From: Pseudohongiella spirulinae
Lineage (GTDB): Bacteria; Pseudomonadota; Gammaproteobacteria; Pseudomonadales; Pseudohongiellaceae
Assembly (NCBI RefSeq): GCF_001444425.1
Contig: NZ_CP013189.1
Span: 2,170,001-2,234,000, forward strand
Direction of reading: 5' to 3'
DNA: 64,000 nucleotides
Both the position numbers and the translations under genes were made by a program. Under the pieces are notes generated by a model. It searched no databases and was not told the origin of the DNA. It saw nothing but the letters and a program-made list of their open reading frames with translations. Below are positions 25,125-35,800 of the stretch, in pieces. Each line of letters opens with the position of its first letter. Position 1 is the stretch's first letter.

Positions 25125-25154
25125 TGGTGCCCCGGGCAGTAGATGAGAACCTGC
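25125..25154 (-). repeat. Inverted partial copy of the tRNA-Arg 3' end
   Basis: TGGTGCCCCGGGCAG (25125-25139) is the exact reverse complement of the last 15 bases of the tRNA (25070-25084). GAACCTGC (25147-25154) matches the complement of its T-arm, separated by 7 bases instead of 5. It lies beyond the terminator, so it is not part of the normal tRNA transcript. Confidence 0.8.
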
Positions 25155-25183
25155 CGGTTCGACTGATAGCATCGCAATCAGGA

Positions 25184-25233
25184 CGGCTGCAAGCCGCCCC
25201 GCAGGGGTGAGGTATTTGGCTCAGCCAAATACC
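25184..25233. repeat. Three stacked hairpins between tRNA-Arg and the cupin gene
   Basis: Within 50 bases there are CGGCT-gca-AGCCG (25184-25196), CCCC-gca-GGGG (25197-25207) and GGTATTTGGCT-c-AGCCAAATACC (25211-25233, 11-base perfect arms). No T-run follows, so they are not a simple terminator. They could be a REP-like element or part of an RNA leader. No other copy is visible in the window. Confidence 0.6.
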
Positions 25234-25344
25234 GAATCAATCCTGCCTTTTATAACTCTTTCAAAACTTGCAACCAGCAAAGATTCCACCGCATACTGGA
25301 GGCGAACCCACCTGAAGCACAACCATAAATAAAAGACTGAACCC

Positions 25345-25653
25345 ATGTCCGGCAAATACCCCAACCGCATCAAACAGCTCCCCTTATACGATGGGCGATT
25401 TGACGCTTACAAACTGACGGCTGAAGGCGCTGACGTGTTATTCGCATCCTACCCCGCCGGGACTTCAATCCCCGAACACACTCATGATACTGACAATCAC
25501 GGAGTGATTACCCGCGGCGAGCTGCTACTGACAATGAACGGAAAAACAGAACGCTATGGCGTGGGCAGCTGGTATCACGTACCGGCACACACGCCTCACG
25601 CAGCTGACTTTGAAGTAGCGACAGACGAAGTTGAGTTCTGGTTCAAGGTCTGA
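25345..25653 (+). CDS. Small cupin-domain protein
   Basis: A 102-residue single-domain cupin. The first motif is SIPEHTHDTDNHGVITRGEL, with the two His of the HxH pair, and the second is YGVGSWYHVPAHTPHAAD, with the conserved His near the end. It probably binds a metal ion, but the usual Glu position of the first motif is not clear. The substrate is unknown. It lies alone after the tRNA region, convergent to the VanX-like gene. Confidence 0.8.
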   Translation: MSGKYPNRIKQLPLYDGRFDAYKLTAEGADVLFASYPAGTSIPEHTHDTDNHGVITRGELLLTMNGKTERYGVGSWYHVPAHTPHAADFEVATDEVEFWFKV

Positions 25654-25668
25654 ATAGTAGCCGCCCCA

Positions 25669-26421
25669 TCAACGCACCGGAAAATCAAAGAACGTATCCG
25701 GAAAGGGTTCGTCTTGCAACGTATAGTGCCACCACTCGTTTTCGTAGTTTTCGAAACCGGCAGCCTCCATCAGCTCTTTCAGCAGGAGACGATTAGCCAT
25801 CGCCTGAGCACTGATAGCCGGATGCGCCGTATGAGAAAGCACATCAAAACAATCATAGCTGGTGCCCATATCGATACTGTTGTCCGGAAAGCGCAAAGCT
25901 TCATCTGAGGCACGACAATCCCAGGGCGCAAACGGATCGAGCTGCGGCTGATGAGTGCCCAGCGGCACCAGCGTCAAATCAACTGTACTGCCGCGGCTGT
26001 GGCCAGAGCGCTCAGCAATATAACCACGGGAGAACAATTCTTCTTTGGGCACACTTGGGTACATGGAGGCCTTCATGACAACATCGTCTGCGTCAGCCGC
26101 CCAGCGCACAAAATTGTCCACGGCTTGCTGAGGACGGAAGCAATCATAAATTTTCAGGGAATAACCTTGCTCATTCGCACTGCGCTGAACCTGCACCAGT
26201 GCTGACGCGGCTGGTGTGCTGAGAATACAGGCCGCACCCTCATACCCAGCCACAGGACGTCCCAGAAAATTGTTGTTGCCGATATAGCGAATATCCAATT
26301 CAATGGAAGCGTCGAGTTCAGCGATTGAGCTAAACCCTTCTGGTGGGTAGGGTTCATCGTTTGAACAGGCAGCCATCTGTACCAATAACAAAATCCCTAG
26401 AGTAATTCTTGAATAAGCCAT
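25669..26421 (-). CDS. VanX/DdpX-like D-Ala-D-Ala dipeptidase, lipoprotein
   Basis: A 250-residue zinc peptidase of family M15D. The zinc/catalytic blocks are present: SGHSRGSTVDLTL (His and Asp ligands), MGTSYDCFD, and NEWWHYTL (catalytic Glu and His). The N-terminus is a lipoprotein signal with a MAAC lipobox, so it is probably anchored in an envelope membrane. The start at 26421 has GGGGA 6 bases upstream; the longer frame from 26451 would push the signal inward. It lies with the S4 gene in a short minus-strand cluster. A role in D-Ala-D-Ala recycling is more likely than vancomycin resistance. Confidence 0.88.
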   Translation of the reverse strand: MAYSRITLGILLLVQMAACSNDEPYPPEGFSSIAELDASIELDIRYIGNNNFLGRPVAGYEGAACILSTPAASALVQVQRSANEQGYSLKIYDCFRPQQAVDNFVRWAADADDVVMKASMYPSVPKEELFSRGYIAERSGHSRGSTVDLTLVPLGTHQPQLDPFAPWDCRASDEALRFPDNSIDMGTSYDCFDVLSHTAHPAISAQAMANRLLLKELMEAAGFENYENEWWHYTLQDEPFPDTFFDFPVR

Positions 26422-26447
26422 CACATTTCCCCGCAATTGATACCTTG

Positions 26448-26669
26448 TCATTCAGGCAGCACGATACACAACTTCTCCGTCCCAAACTCAATCACATCGC
26501 CTGGCAGAATCTTCTTGCGCTTTAGCGTCTCTACCGCACCATTAACTCGCACCTGCCCGTCAGCCACAACAGCCTTGGCTTCTGCCCCGCTGCCAACAAG
26601 TCCTTCAAACTTCAGTATTTTGTATAACTCCACCGGTACTTTGCTCACTTCTACGTTACGCATATTCAC
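26448..26669 (-). CDS. S4-domain RNA-binding protein (YbcJ-like)
   Basis: A 73-residue S4-like protein. The S4 core is ILKFEGLVGSGAEAKAVVAD, followed by GQVRVNGAVETLKRKKILPG, as in YbcJ. GTG 26669 abuts the DUF1275 stop; ATG 26663 is an alternative. Such proteins bind structured RNA, and the exact role is unknown. Confidence 0.85.
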   Translation of the reverse strand: MNMRNVEVSKVPVELYKILKFEGLVGSGAEAKAVVADGQVRVNGAVETLKRKKILPGDVIEFGTEKLCIVLPE

Positions 26670-27353
26670 TCAACTCGATACCATCAAAACAAGGAGACCC
26701 AGAATCAGACAAAGCAACGCTACTAAACTCAATGCCCACATCTGAAGAAAAACCAACACCATGGCGCCAGCTAACCCACCCAGAAAAAAAGCCACCAGCA
26801 CGGAGAACAACAAACCAAATTTCCAGCTGCTGATCTGCCGACCCCGGATTCGATTACCCAGCAGTGCACCCAGATCTGTCACTATACCTGTGACGTGAGT
26901 CGTACGCAGGGTAAGCCCACGATAGCTGCTGGCCATGGCATTCTGCAATCCGCAGGCCATCGCTGCCAGCGGCACAGTCGCATTAGCTCCTCGCAGCGCC
27001 AAAAACATAGTCAACGTCAGCAGGCCACTTTCCAATATTAACAAAAAGCCGTAGCGTCGCTTCATTTTAAACTGTGTATCCCGCAGCACCAATCCAGAAA
27101 GCAGTGCACCCAGAAAGAAACCCGCTACAATGGCCGCCGCCAGCATCACGTCAGCAAGCTCAACTGCCGCCAGATTAATGCCAAGGTGTGAAACCGCCCC
27201 GCTCATGTGACTGACCGGTACCGCAAAAAAACTCAGCATAACCACGTTCACGTAACCGGCAATAGTTGCCAATAGCGCCGCGCCGAAAAAAACACGGCTG
27301 CGACTTTGACGCATAAATTCGTCCTGTACATGCTCCACCTGAGTGAACGGCAT
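26670..27353 (-). CDS. DUF1275 / YoaK-family membrane protein
   Basis: A 227-residue integral membrane protein with about six hydrophobic segments. The N-terminal GAALLATIAGYVNVVMLSFF and the following VPVSHMSGAVSHLG are the family signature, as is ACGLQNAMASSYRGLTLRTT with THVTGIVTDLG. The function of the family is unknown; a transport role is possible. It has a good AAGGAG ribosome site and lies 30 bases after the frameshifted TRIC gene. Confidence 0.85.
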   Translation of the reverse strand: MPFTQVEHVQDEFMRQSRSRVFFGAALLATIAGYVNVVMLSFFAVPVSHMSGAVSHLGINLAAVELADVMLAAAIVAGFFLGALLSGLVLRDTQFKMKRRYGFLLILESGLLTLTMFLALRGANATVPLAAMACGLQNAMASSYRGLTLRTTHVTGIVTDLGALLGNRIRGRQISSWKFGLLFSVLVAFFLGGLAGAMVLVFLQMWALSLVALLCLILGLLVLMVSS

Positions 27354-27383
27354 GAAAAACTCCTTGCCTGTACTGTCTGGCTC

Positions 27384-27851
27384 TTATCGAAAGGTTGGTA
27401 AATTGAGGTTCCAGCGCAATGCCGCCAATCGCAATACCACCACAACCATAGCACCGCCTACAAAAGCGTAAGTTTGAGGTACACCAATGGCCTGCATCAA
27501 TAGGTAGCAGACCACTCCCGCGATCGCTGCTGAGGCATAGATCTCGCGTTGTAATATCAAAGGAATGCGGGGCCGTTACAACATCACGTAATACGCCACC
27601 GGTAACGCCCGTCATGGTGCCCATCAGCACCACCAGCAGCGGCGATAATCACAAGCAGGTAACTGACATCGGTAATCCAGAAGATGGGGTGACGATCCAA
27701 TAACAGATCTCGCAATGTACCACCGCCAATAGCTGTCATGGCAGCCACTACGATCACGCCCAGAATATCCAGTTCGCGGTCACGTGCAGCCAACACACCA
27801 CTGACCGCAAAAAACGGCGACCCCCATCAGGTCAAGAATATACAGCAGCAT
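27384..27851 (-). pseudogene. TRIC / UPF0126-family channel gene with frameshifts
   Basis: The translation can be followed through three frames. It starts MLLYILDLMGVAVF from ATG 27851, which overlaps the upstream stop (TGATG). It then needs one base removed in a T-run (near 27814-27819) to give the expected SGVLAARDREL. It runs through IGGGTLRDLLLDRHPIFWIT, shifts again near 27640 to give VVLMGTMTGVTGGVLRDVVT, and shifts once more near 27575 to give RIPLILQREIYASAAIAGVV to the stop at 27384. These are the two glycine-rich repeats of trimeric cation-channel (TRIC, UPF0126) proteins. Either the gene is dead or the assembly has indel errors here, two of them in or near homopolymers. Confidence 0.8.
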
Positions 27852-30397
27852 CAATTTACCCTCAGATACGCCAGCATGCGCTGCTCAACTATATCGGCCT
27901 GCACGCTGAGCACTTGCTGACCAAGCTTGTACACCTGCAAAGCGCCATGTGCACTTGTTTTTGCAGCCTCAGGCAAATGCTGTGGAAAATACCGGCACGC
28001 AGATGAGTCAGGAAACAGCGCCACATAGGCGATACTGGCTTCCACCAGGTCCTGAAAAAAGTGCGACCCATAAGACAGATCCGGCACCACCGTTTCTGAC
28101 ATCTCTGCCACCTCAGCCAGCATGGCCACACCAGCGATATCCGCAAACCGGACTGGCACCCCCAGCTCCGGGCTACTGCTGCCCCAACGACCGGGACCAA
28201 TCAGCAAAATGCGGTGCGAGTCAGCATTCGCTCTGACCAGCTCTCCAATCTCGCGGGCCGTGCTGTATCGTGCCTCGCTGCCCAATGCGGAATAGCGACC
28301 CGCATCCACTCTGATGATCATATCGATTTCCAGATCAATATTACCACCCATAAAGTGGCCCCGGGATTCAAACAGGCACTGCTGATCCGAAATCGAATCC
28401 GGGATCGCCACCGTTTGTTGAGAACCAAGAGTCGCAAGCGGACGACACTGCACCAGATTGAACTGCGGCGTCCCATCGGCCTGCAGGTGCAGGGTAAACT
28501 CAATATCAACGGGATGCTGGTAAGCCGCTTCCAATGTTTGCAGGATTCCGCGCAGACACTGCACCATATCGGTACGCGCCAGCAGAGGCTTGAAGCTCAG
28601 GCGCCAGACTGGCGTTGGTAAACCGAGATCTCTGGCCGCCTCACTGGCCTGACGATCAATCTCGCCAAAGCGGGCCAAAGGCAGCTCAGGTAAATCGACT
28701 GTCACCTTCCCCACGGGTAGTGACGACAGTCTGCCACTGTTCATATCCAGTACATCCAATTGCTGCTGCGTGCAGGCGAACGCATCATGCTCGCTCCGGA
28801 AAGGTCGTTTCAGCGGCAGATCAAGCGCAATGACAGCAGCATGATCCTCTGCAATCCGATCAACAGCGCGTGTGCCGAGACCGGCAACAAGCCGCATCAT
28901 GCCAGCCGCCGGATTCATATCAGGATCCCAGGCAAAGGTATTGCGTGATACTGCAACGCCAGCAGCATCGGGCAGATAATAGCGACCGTGAAAGCGACCG
29001 TTTACCCGTTGTAACAACAGTGCCATAGGCTCCTCGCGCTGTTGCAGACCCCGTTGTTGGCGGTACAGTAGCGCATCCTCACTGACAACCGATGCGTAGA
29101 CCTGACGGACAGCCCCTTCCAATGCCAGACGGCGCTCTTCAGGATCACCCTGATTACTCAGAAACACACTCTCGTATTTGCCCGCAAAGGCATTGCCAAA
29201 GCCGTCTTCCAGCAGGCTGCTGGAGCGTACCAGTATCGGATATTGACCAAAATGCTCCAGAACTCTGTCCAGCGCTGCACTGAACTCTGGCGGGAACCGG
29301 CCCTTTAGAATAGCCGCGTGTAAATCCCGGGCTGCCGAAAAATAGTCGCTCTCTGAAAAGCGGTGACGCATCAGGGTTGACCACAGGCCGTTGTGCACCA
29401 GATAGCCATAAAACGCATCTGAACCGATAAAACAGGAATCGTGCGCCAGCAAGCGTTCCTGCCAGGAAGCGCGCGCACTGCGTCGCAGAATTGCACCGGC
29501 CAGCAGCAAACCTGTGGCCTTGCCACCAATCACACCACTGCCCAGCATACGGTGCCGGATACTCAACAGGTCATTAACTGTAAAATAGCGTCCCACCAGC
29601 GACTGTATGCGCTGCTCTCGACTGAACAGCACACGCAGGGCCCGTTCGCTGACCACATCGCCCTGCTCACGCAACTGCTCAAACAAGCGCTCCCAGTAAT
29701 CCAGAACGGGGCGTTCACCGATGACAGCCGCCTCCAGTGCACTCTGCAATTGGGCGGCTGTGTTGCTGTCGGTGACGGCCTTGAATTGTTGCCCAAGCAG
29801 TTGATGCGGCAGGAACATGGTGGGGGAATGCCGTCGCCAGACTTTGACGGGCTGTATATACAGCTCGTCGTTCAGACTAAAGACATCAATCATGACCTGA
29901 GTTGTATTGCGGATGCGATCCTGAGTCACTGAGGCATGACGCTGCGGATGCATGGCGAACCAGGCAACGGTATCCAACTCATACAGATAGGGACACACTA
30001 CCCGGAAAAAATTGCCGACCATGACATCGGTAGCCCAGGCGTCAAGCAACTCACTCAGGCTGTCGAACACATAAAAAGCGCCACGACCGTGCTGCTCAAT
30101 CTGTCGCCAGACTTGACCTGTAAACGCCTCAAAACCATCCTGCGCATCGATGCACACGATTTTGACACCAGTTTGCGGCTGCACCAGGGCATCATGCTGA
30201 CCAAAACGCAGATAGATGATCTGCCGACCTGCCGCTGCCGAGGTACGAATAAACGCCGGGATAAAGCGCCGATAATGGCGGATATCACTGACTCGCCAGA
30301 CGACATTATCGCCAATGCGCAGTCCATCGAGTACAGAATCAAGTGCATCCAGGCCCGAGGAGACCCGGACCTCATTGCTTTGTTCGGTCTCCCTCAT
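27851..30397 (-). CDS. PEP-synthase-like protein with degenerate RecA/KaiC N-domain
   Basis: An 848-residue protein. Residues about 10-190 resemble a RecA/KaiC-type domain (SGLDALDSVLDGLRIGDNVV; a Walker-B-like AFYVFDSLSELLD), but the P-loop position reads SDIRHYRRF, without GKT. From about 290 it has a PPDK/PEP-synthase ATP-binding domain (GVIGGKATGLLLAG, PILVRSSSLLEDGFGNAF), then LVQCRPL, and a C-terminal block GPGRWGSSSPELGVPVRFAD with YGSHFFQDLVE. The swivelling phosphohistidine and PEP-binding barrel domains of full PEP synthase are absent. ATG 30397 with AGAGG 7 bases upstream is preferred to GTG 30415. It follows gdhA by 27 bases and overlaps the TRIC start, so it sits in an operon. 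The reaction is unknown. Confidence 0.85.
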   Translation of the reverse strand: MRETEQSNEVRVSSGLDALDSVLDGLRIGDNVVWRVSDIRHYRRFIPAFIRTSAAAGRQIIYLRFGQHDALVQPQTGVKIVCIDAQDGFEAFTGQVWRQIEQHGRGAFYVFDSLSELLDAWATDVMVGNFFRVVCPYLYELDTVAWFAMHPQRHASVTQDRIRNTTQVMIDVFSLNDELYIQPVKVWRRHSPTMFLPHQLLGQQFKAVTDSNTAAQLQSALEAAVIGERPVLDYWERLFEQLREQGDVVSERALRVLFSREQRIQSLVGRYFTVNDLLSIRHRMLGSGVIGGKATGLLLAGAILRRSARASWQERLLAHDSCFIGSDAFYGYLVHNGLWSTLMRHRFSESDYFSAARDLHAAILKGRFPPEFSAALDRVLEHFGQYPILVRSSSLLEDGFGNAFAGKYESVFLSNQGDPEERRLALEGAVRQVYASVVSEDALLYRQQRGLQQREEPMALLLQRVNGRFHGRYYLPDAAGVAVSRNTFAWDPDMNPAAGMMRLVAGLGTRAVDRIAEDHAAVIALDLPLKRPFRSEHDAFACTQQQLDVLDMNSGRLSSLPVGKVTVDLPELPLARFGEIDRQASEAARDLGLPTPVWRLSFKPLLARTDMVQCLRGILQTLEAAYQHPVDIEFTLHLQADGTPQFNLVQCRPLATLGSQQTVAIPDSISDQQCLFESRGHFMGGNIDLEIDMIIRVDAGRYSALGSEARYSTAREIGELVRANADSHRILLIGPGRWGSSSPELGVPVRFADIAGVAMLAEVAEMSETVVPDLSYGSHFFQDLVEASIAYVALFPDSSACRYFPQHLPEAAKTSAHGALQVYKLGQQVLSVQADIVEQRMLAYLRVN

Positions 30398-30424
30398 GGC
30401 CTGGCCTCTGTGCACAGTGTAAAA

Positions 30425-31813
<1,389 letters not shown>

Positions 31814-31837
31814 TCATGGTGCATGATTGCACCATGA
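31814..31837. promoter_or_regulatory. Palindrome in the gdhA promoter region
   Basis: TCATGGTGCA-tgat-TGCACCATGA has perfect 10-base arms. The halves contain GGTGCA and TGCACC, the NtrC half-site sequence, but in the reverse order to the standard TGCACC-N5-GGTGCA. It overlaps a plausible -10 region for gdhA, which suggests an operator, perhaps for repression. The regulator is not identified. Confidence 0.55.
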
Positions 31838-31963
31838 CAGGGCGCAATATGGCAAGACGAGGCTTGTGACGAGTTTTGTCTGCCTGGTTACTTATCTGGC
31901 ATTTTTGGGTTTTTGCGCTATTATTCTCGGCCTGAACCTGAAACGCCGACTGGGAGAGCGACA

Positions 31964-32452
31964 TTGAACGGAGTTATCAAACCTGCAAAAACACTAGTGA
32001 TTGCGGTGATTTTTGGACTTACATTGGCCTCACAGTGTGCAACCGCCCAGGTGTTTCCGCGCGGCAATGGTCTGTCTCTGGCAGGTCTCGATCAGTTTGA
32101 TATGTACGTGCAGATTCAGCAGTGGGAGGCCATGGACGGTGATGAGGGCAGCTTCCGGCTGGAAACGCTGCAAAAACTGGAGAATGAGTTCAAGTCTGCC
32201 GGCATACGCAGACGTTCAGCCGGCCGCGATTATCTGGTCTGCAATCTGCAGGCCAGCCGTGACGGCAACCGCATCGCTTACAATGTCAGCGTCGAATACT
32301 GGCTGCTGGCATCGACAGACGTTAATAAGCTGATGTGGCAGAACAGCCGCATGTCATTAGTCAGTGCCAATCGCTTTGACATCGACAGCGTAGCCTCAGA
32401 ATGTGTCGGACTGTTTATCACCGAATGGCAACAGTGGAATCCGGCCACCTGA
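31964..32452 (+). CDS. Secreted hypothetical protein
   Basis: I do not recognise a family. The frame is 162 codons plus stop from TTG 31964, which has GGGAG 7 bases upstream; the open frame extends to 31913 without a ribosome site. A Sec signal peptide (core LVIAVIFGLTLA, cleavage after ATAQ) is clear. The mature part has two Cys residues and is rich in aromatic residues (DQFDMYVQIQQWEAMDGDE, YNVSVEYWLL). It is probably periplasmic. It ends in a GC-rich hairpin at 32468-32491. Confidence 0.7.
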   Translation: MNGVIKPAKTLVIAVIFGLTLASQCATAQVFPRGNGLSLAGLDQFDMYVQIQQWEAMDGDEGSFRLETLQKLENEFKSAGIRRRSAGRDYLVCNLQASRDGNRIAYNVSVEYWLLASTDVNKLMWQNSRMSLVSANRFDIDSVASECVGLFITEWQQWNPAT

Positions 32453-32467
32453 TCACTACGCTATCAT

Positions 32468-32491
32468 CTGGCGCCCTGCTCAGGGCGCCAG
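32468..32491. repeat. GC-rich inverted repeat at convergent gene ends
   Basis: CTGGCGCCCTG and CAGGGCGCCAG (11-base arms, 2-base centre) lie across the end of the DUF2970 gene. There is no T-run, so intrinsic termination is uncertain. It may still act as a barrier between the convergent transcripts. Confidence 0.55.
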
Positions 32492-32698
32492 CACCATCTG
32501 CACTATGCCAATCATGCCAAACAACAACACGGCGGTGACCAGCAAGCCCGCAAAGAAAAATGTTTTGACGTCGCCGTGCTCAAAATCACGCTCACGGTTT
32601 TTGCGACTTTGCACACCAAAAGCGGCGGCAATACTGCTGCCGACGGCCTGCAGGAAACTCACTGACCGGGACTGCTGGGGACCTTTTACTGAATTCAT
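32480..32698 (-). CDS. DUF2970 small membrane protein
   Basis: A 72-residue protein with the DUF2970 pattern: FLQAVGSSIAAAFGVQS, then KNRERDFEHGD, followed by one transmembrane helix (FFFAGLLVTAVLLFGMIGIV). The ATG at 32698 has AGGAG 8 bases upstream. The function is unknown; it is common in Gammaproteobacteria. Confidence 0.85.
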   Translation of the reverse strand: MNSVKGPQQSRSVSFLQAVGSSIAAAFGVQSRKNRERDFEHGDVKTFFFAGLLVTAVLLFGMIGIVQMVLAP

Positions 32699-32861
32699 GG
32701 TGACGACTCCTGTATTCGGCAATGTGCCTGCTGAGAAAGATCTCGATAATAACCATTAACCCCTGATTAGTATTTAGCAATTCGCATGCCACCCGATATC
32801 TATTTGATTTATAAGATTTTATAAATTTACACAAGACATATATTGCCATTTATGTCCAATA

Positions 32862-35800
32862 TTACGTCATTTTTGTCATTTCTTCCGTCGCAACCTGCAC
32901 GGATCGCTCCCCCCGAAACACTCTCACCAGATCATCCAGCATCAGATACAGACAGGGAATAAGGAACAAGGTGAGCACCGTTCCAAAGGCGATACCAAAG
33001 GCCAGTGACAGCGTCATTGGCTTGACCAGCTGAGCCTGCATGCTGGTCTCAAACATGATGGGCAGCAGTCCGAAAAAAGTTGTCAGCGTTGTCAGCAGAA
33101 TGGCACGGAATCGGCTGGTGCCCGCATCCAGCACCGCCTGCACAATCGACAGACCGGTGCGCCGGCCCCGGTTCACAAAATCAACCATGATCAGACTGTC
33201 ATTCACAATCACCCCGGCCAGGGCCACCAGTCCAAACAGCGACATCATACTAACGGTGACATCAAATACGATGTGACCAATGACGGCACCAATAATGCCA
33301 AAAGGTATGACTGACATGACAATAAGAGGTTGTAGATAGGATTTCAGCGGGATCGCCAGCAGGGTGAAAATCAGAAACATGGCGGCCATAAAAAACAGTG
33401 CAATGCGTTGTATCAGCTCAGCCTGCTCTTCACTGGCACCGCCCAGACCAAAGTTGACCTCCGGATAACGAGCCAGCAGCTCAGGCACATAATTGCTGAT
33501 CACATCCCTGATGATGGTGCCCGATTGTGCCACCAGTGGATTCACATCAGCGCTGACAGTGACCGTGCGCTGACGGTCAATGCGGCTGATGGTTGAAAAG
33601 CCCTCACCCATCGTGACGTCAGCCACGTCACTGAAAGGCACTTCAGTGCCATCGGCGGTTCGAATACGCATATCCTGCAGGTTAGCGATGGAGCGTCGCT
33701 CATCTTCCGGATAGCGCACCATCACTCGCAACTCATCACGGCCCCGCAGCAAACGCTGCGCTTCTTCCCCAAAAAACGCCTGTCTGACCTGGGTACCCAG
33801 GGCACTGGCCGTCAGCCCCAATTGTTCAGCCTGTGGTTTAATTCGCAGCTTTATTTCATCGCCGCCCTGACTGTAAGAATTGGTGACGTCAAACACACCA
33901 GCGTATTCTTCCAGCTTCAACACCAGATCATTGGCAGCCTGCTCGAGTTGTTGATAATTTGCCCCCATCAGCCGCAGATTGATCGGCGAACCACCACCGG
34001 CACTGGTACTGGAAAAAAACCGCACTTCGCGGGCACCAGCTATCTCACCGACTTTTTCGCGCCAGAGCTGCTCAATGTCAGTTGGCGACACTTCCCGGTC
34101 TTCAGCTTTGGTAAGCTCTACAACCAGCGATCCGCCCAGATCACCATTGGTAAAGACCACCACATGATCTACCGGATCCTCATCCGGGATACTGTCATTC
34201 ATGGTCAGAATCGCCTGCTCCATACGGGTCAGCGCCGCATTGCGGGCCTCAAAAGAAGCACCATCATTCATGGTCAGTCGTGCTTCGATAAAGTCGCTGG
34301 GAATATTGGGGAAAAATTCAAAACGGACAACGCCACCCATGATGATGCCAGCACTTAAAATCAGGGCGCCGATAAAACCAGCAACTGTTGCGTAACGATA
34401 CTCCAGGGCACGCGACAATGTCGGGCGATAGATCTGCTGAATAAACCGATCCAGACCTTCAGCCACCCACACCTGATATCGCTCCAGCCAGTTGCGCTGC
34501 GCACGTGACGTCAAGCCGATGCGGGAGTGCGCCAGATGCGCCGGCAATATCAGCTTGGACTCAATCAGGGAAAACAGCAGACACAGTATAACCACCATAC
34601 CGATGGCCTCGAAGAAAGGGGCTACCTGCCCCCCAACCAGCAGCATCGGCGCGAAAGCAGCAATAGTGGTCAGCACGCCAAAGGTCGCCGGCACTGCCAC
34701 TCGTTTAACACCAGCAACCACGTTGTCCAGGCTGTGCCCTTCTGCTGAGACTTCGGAATGCACACTCTCTGCCGTGATAATGGCATCATCCACCACGATA
34801 CCCAGTACGAGGATCAGCCCGAACAAACTGATCATATTAATGTCCACCGGAAAAGGCCCAAGAGGCATCAGCCAGATGGCACCAAAAAATGCTACTGGTA
34901 TGCCTACCATGACCCACAAGGCAATATTCAATCGCAGGAATGTAGTCAGCACCAGAAAGACCAGGGCGGCACCCATGATCAGATTACCCAGCATCATATT
35001 GAGCTGGCCTTGCAGATAGAAGGCATTGCTGCCCCAGGCATCGATACTGACCCCGGACGGAAATGTGGCTTTGTTGTCATCGATGTAACGCATCACCGCG
35101 CGCTCGACATCCAGCACATTCTGCTCGGGTGTAACCATGACCTGAATATTGAGGGCCCGGTTACCATCAAAGCGGGAGAAATTTTCAGTCTCGACGAAGC
35201 CGTCACGCACGTCGGCTATGTCACGCACCAGCAACCTTGAGCCATCCGGATTGGTGCGCAGGACGATACGGCCAAACTCGTCACCGGTATAGGCCTGCTG
35301 CTGCGTGCGAAGCTGAATCCGACCGTTCTCAGTCCGGATAGCGCCACCCGGCACGTCTATTGATCCTGCCCGCACAGCGGCGGCCACCTGCGCCAGTGTC
35401 AACCCATATTCCCGCAGGGTATGCTCTGAAACCTCAATGGCAATTTCATAATCACGGTCGCCCTGGATCTGCGCCTGGCTGACTTCAGACAGCAGCAAAA
35501 TATCGTCGCGTATTGATTGAGTCAGTGTTTTCAGCGCCCGGTCATCCAGATCGCCATAAACCGAAATCTGCAGCACAGGCTGCACCATTTCGATTTCGCG
35601 AACAACAGGTCGTTCTACTCCATTCGGGAAGGTAGAAATACGGTCAATGCGACTCTTGACCTCATTCAGCAACTCTGTGACATCGTAACCACTTTCCACT
35701 TCCATGGTGACGTTGCCCGAGCCTTCGCGCGCACTCGAGCGAAGTCGACTGATGCCCGTCAGCCCCTGAACCGATTCTTCGATGGGCACGACAATGGCCA

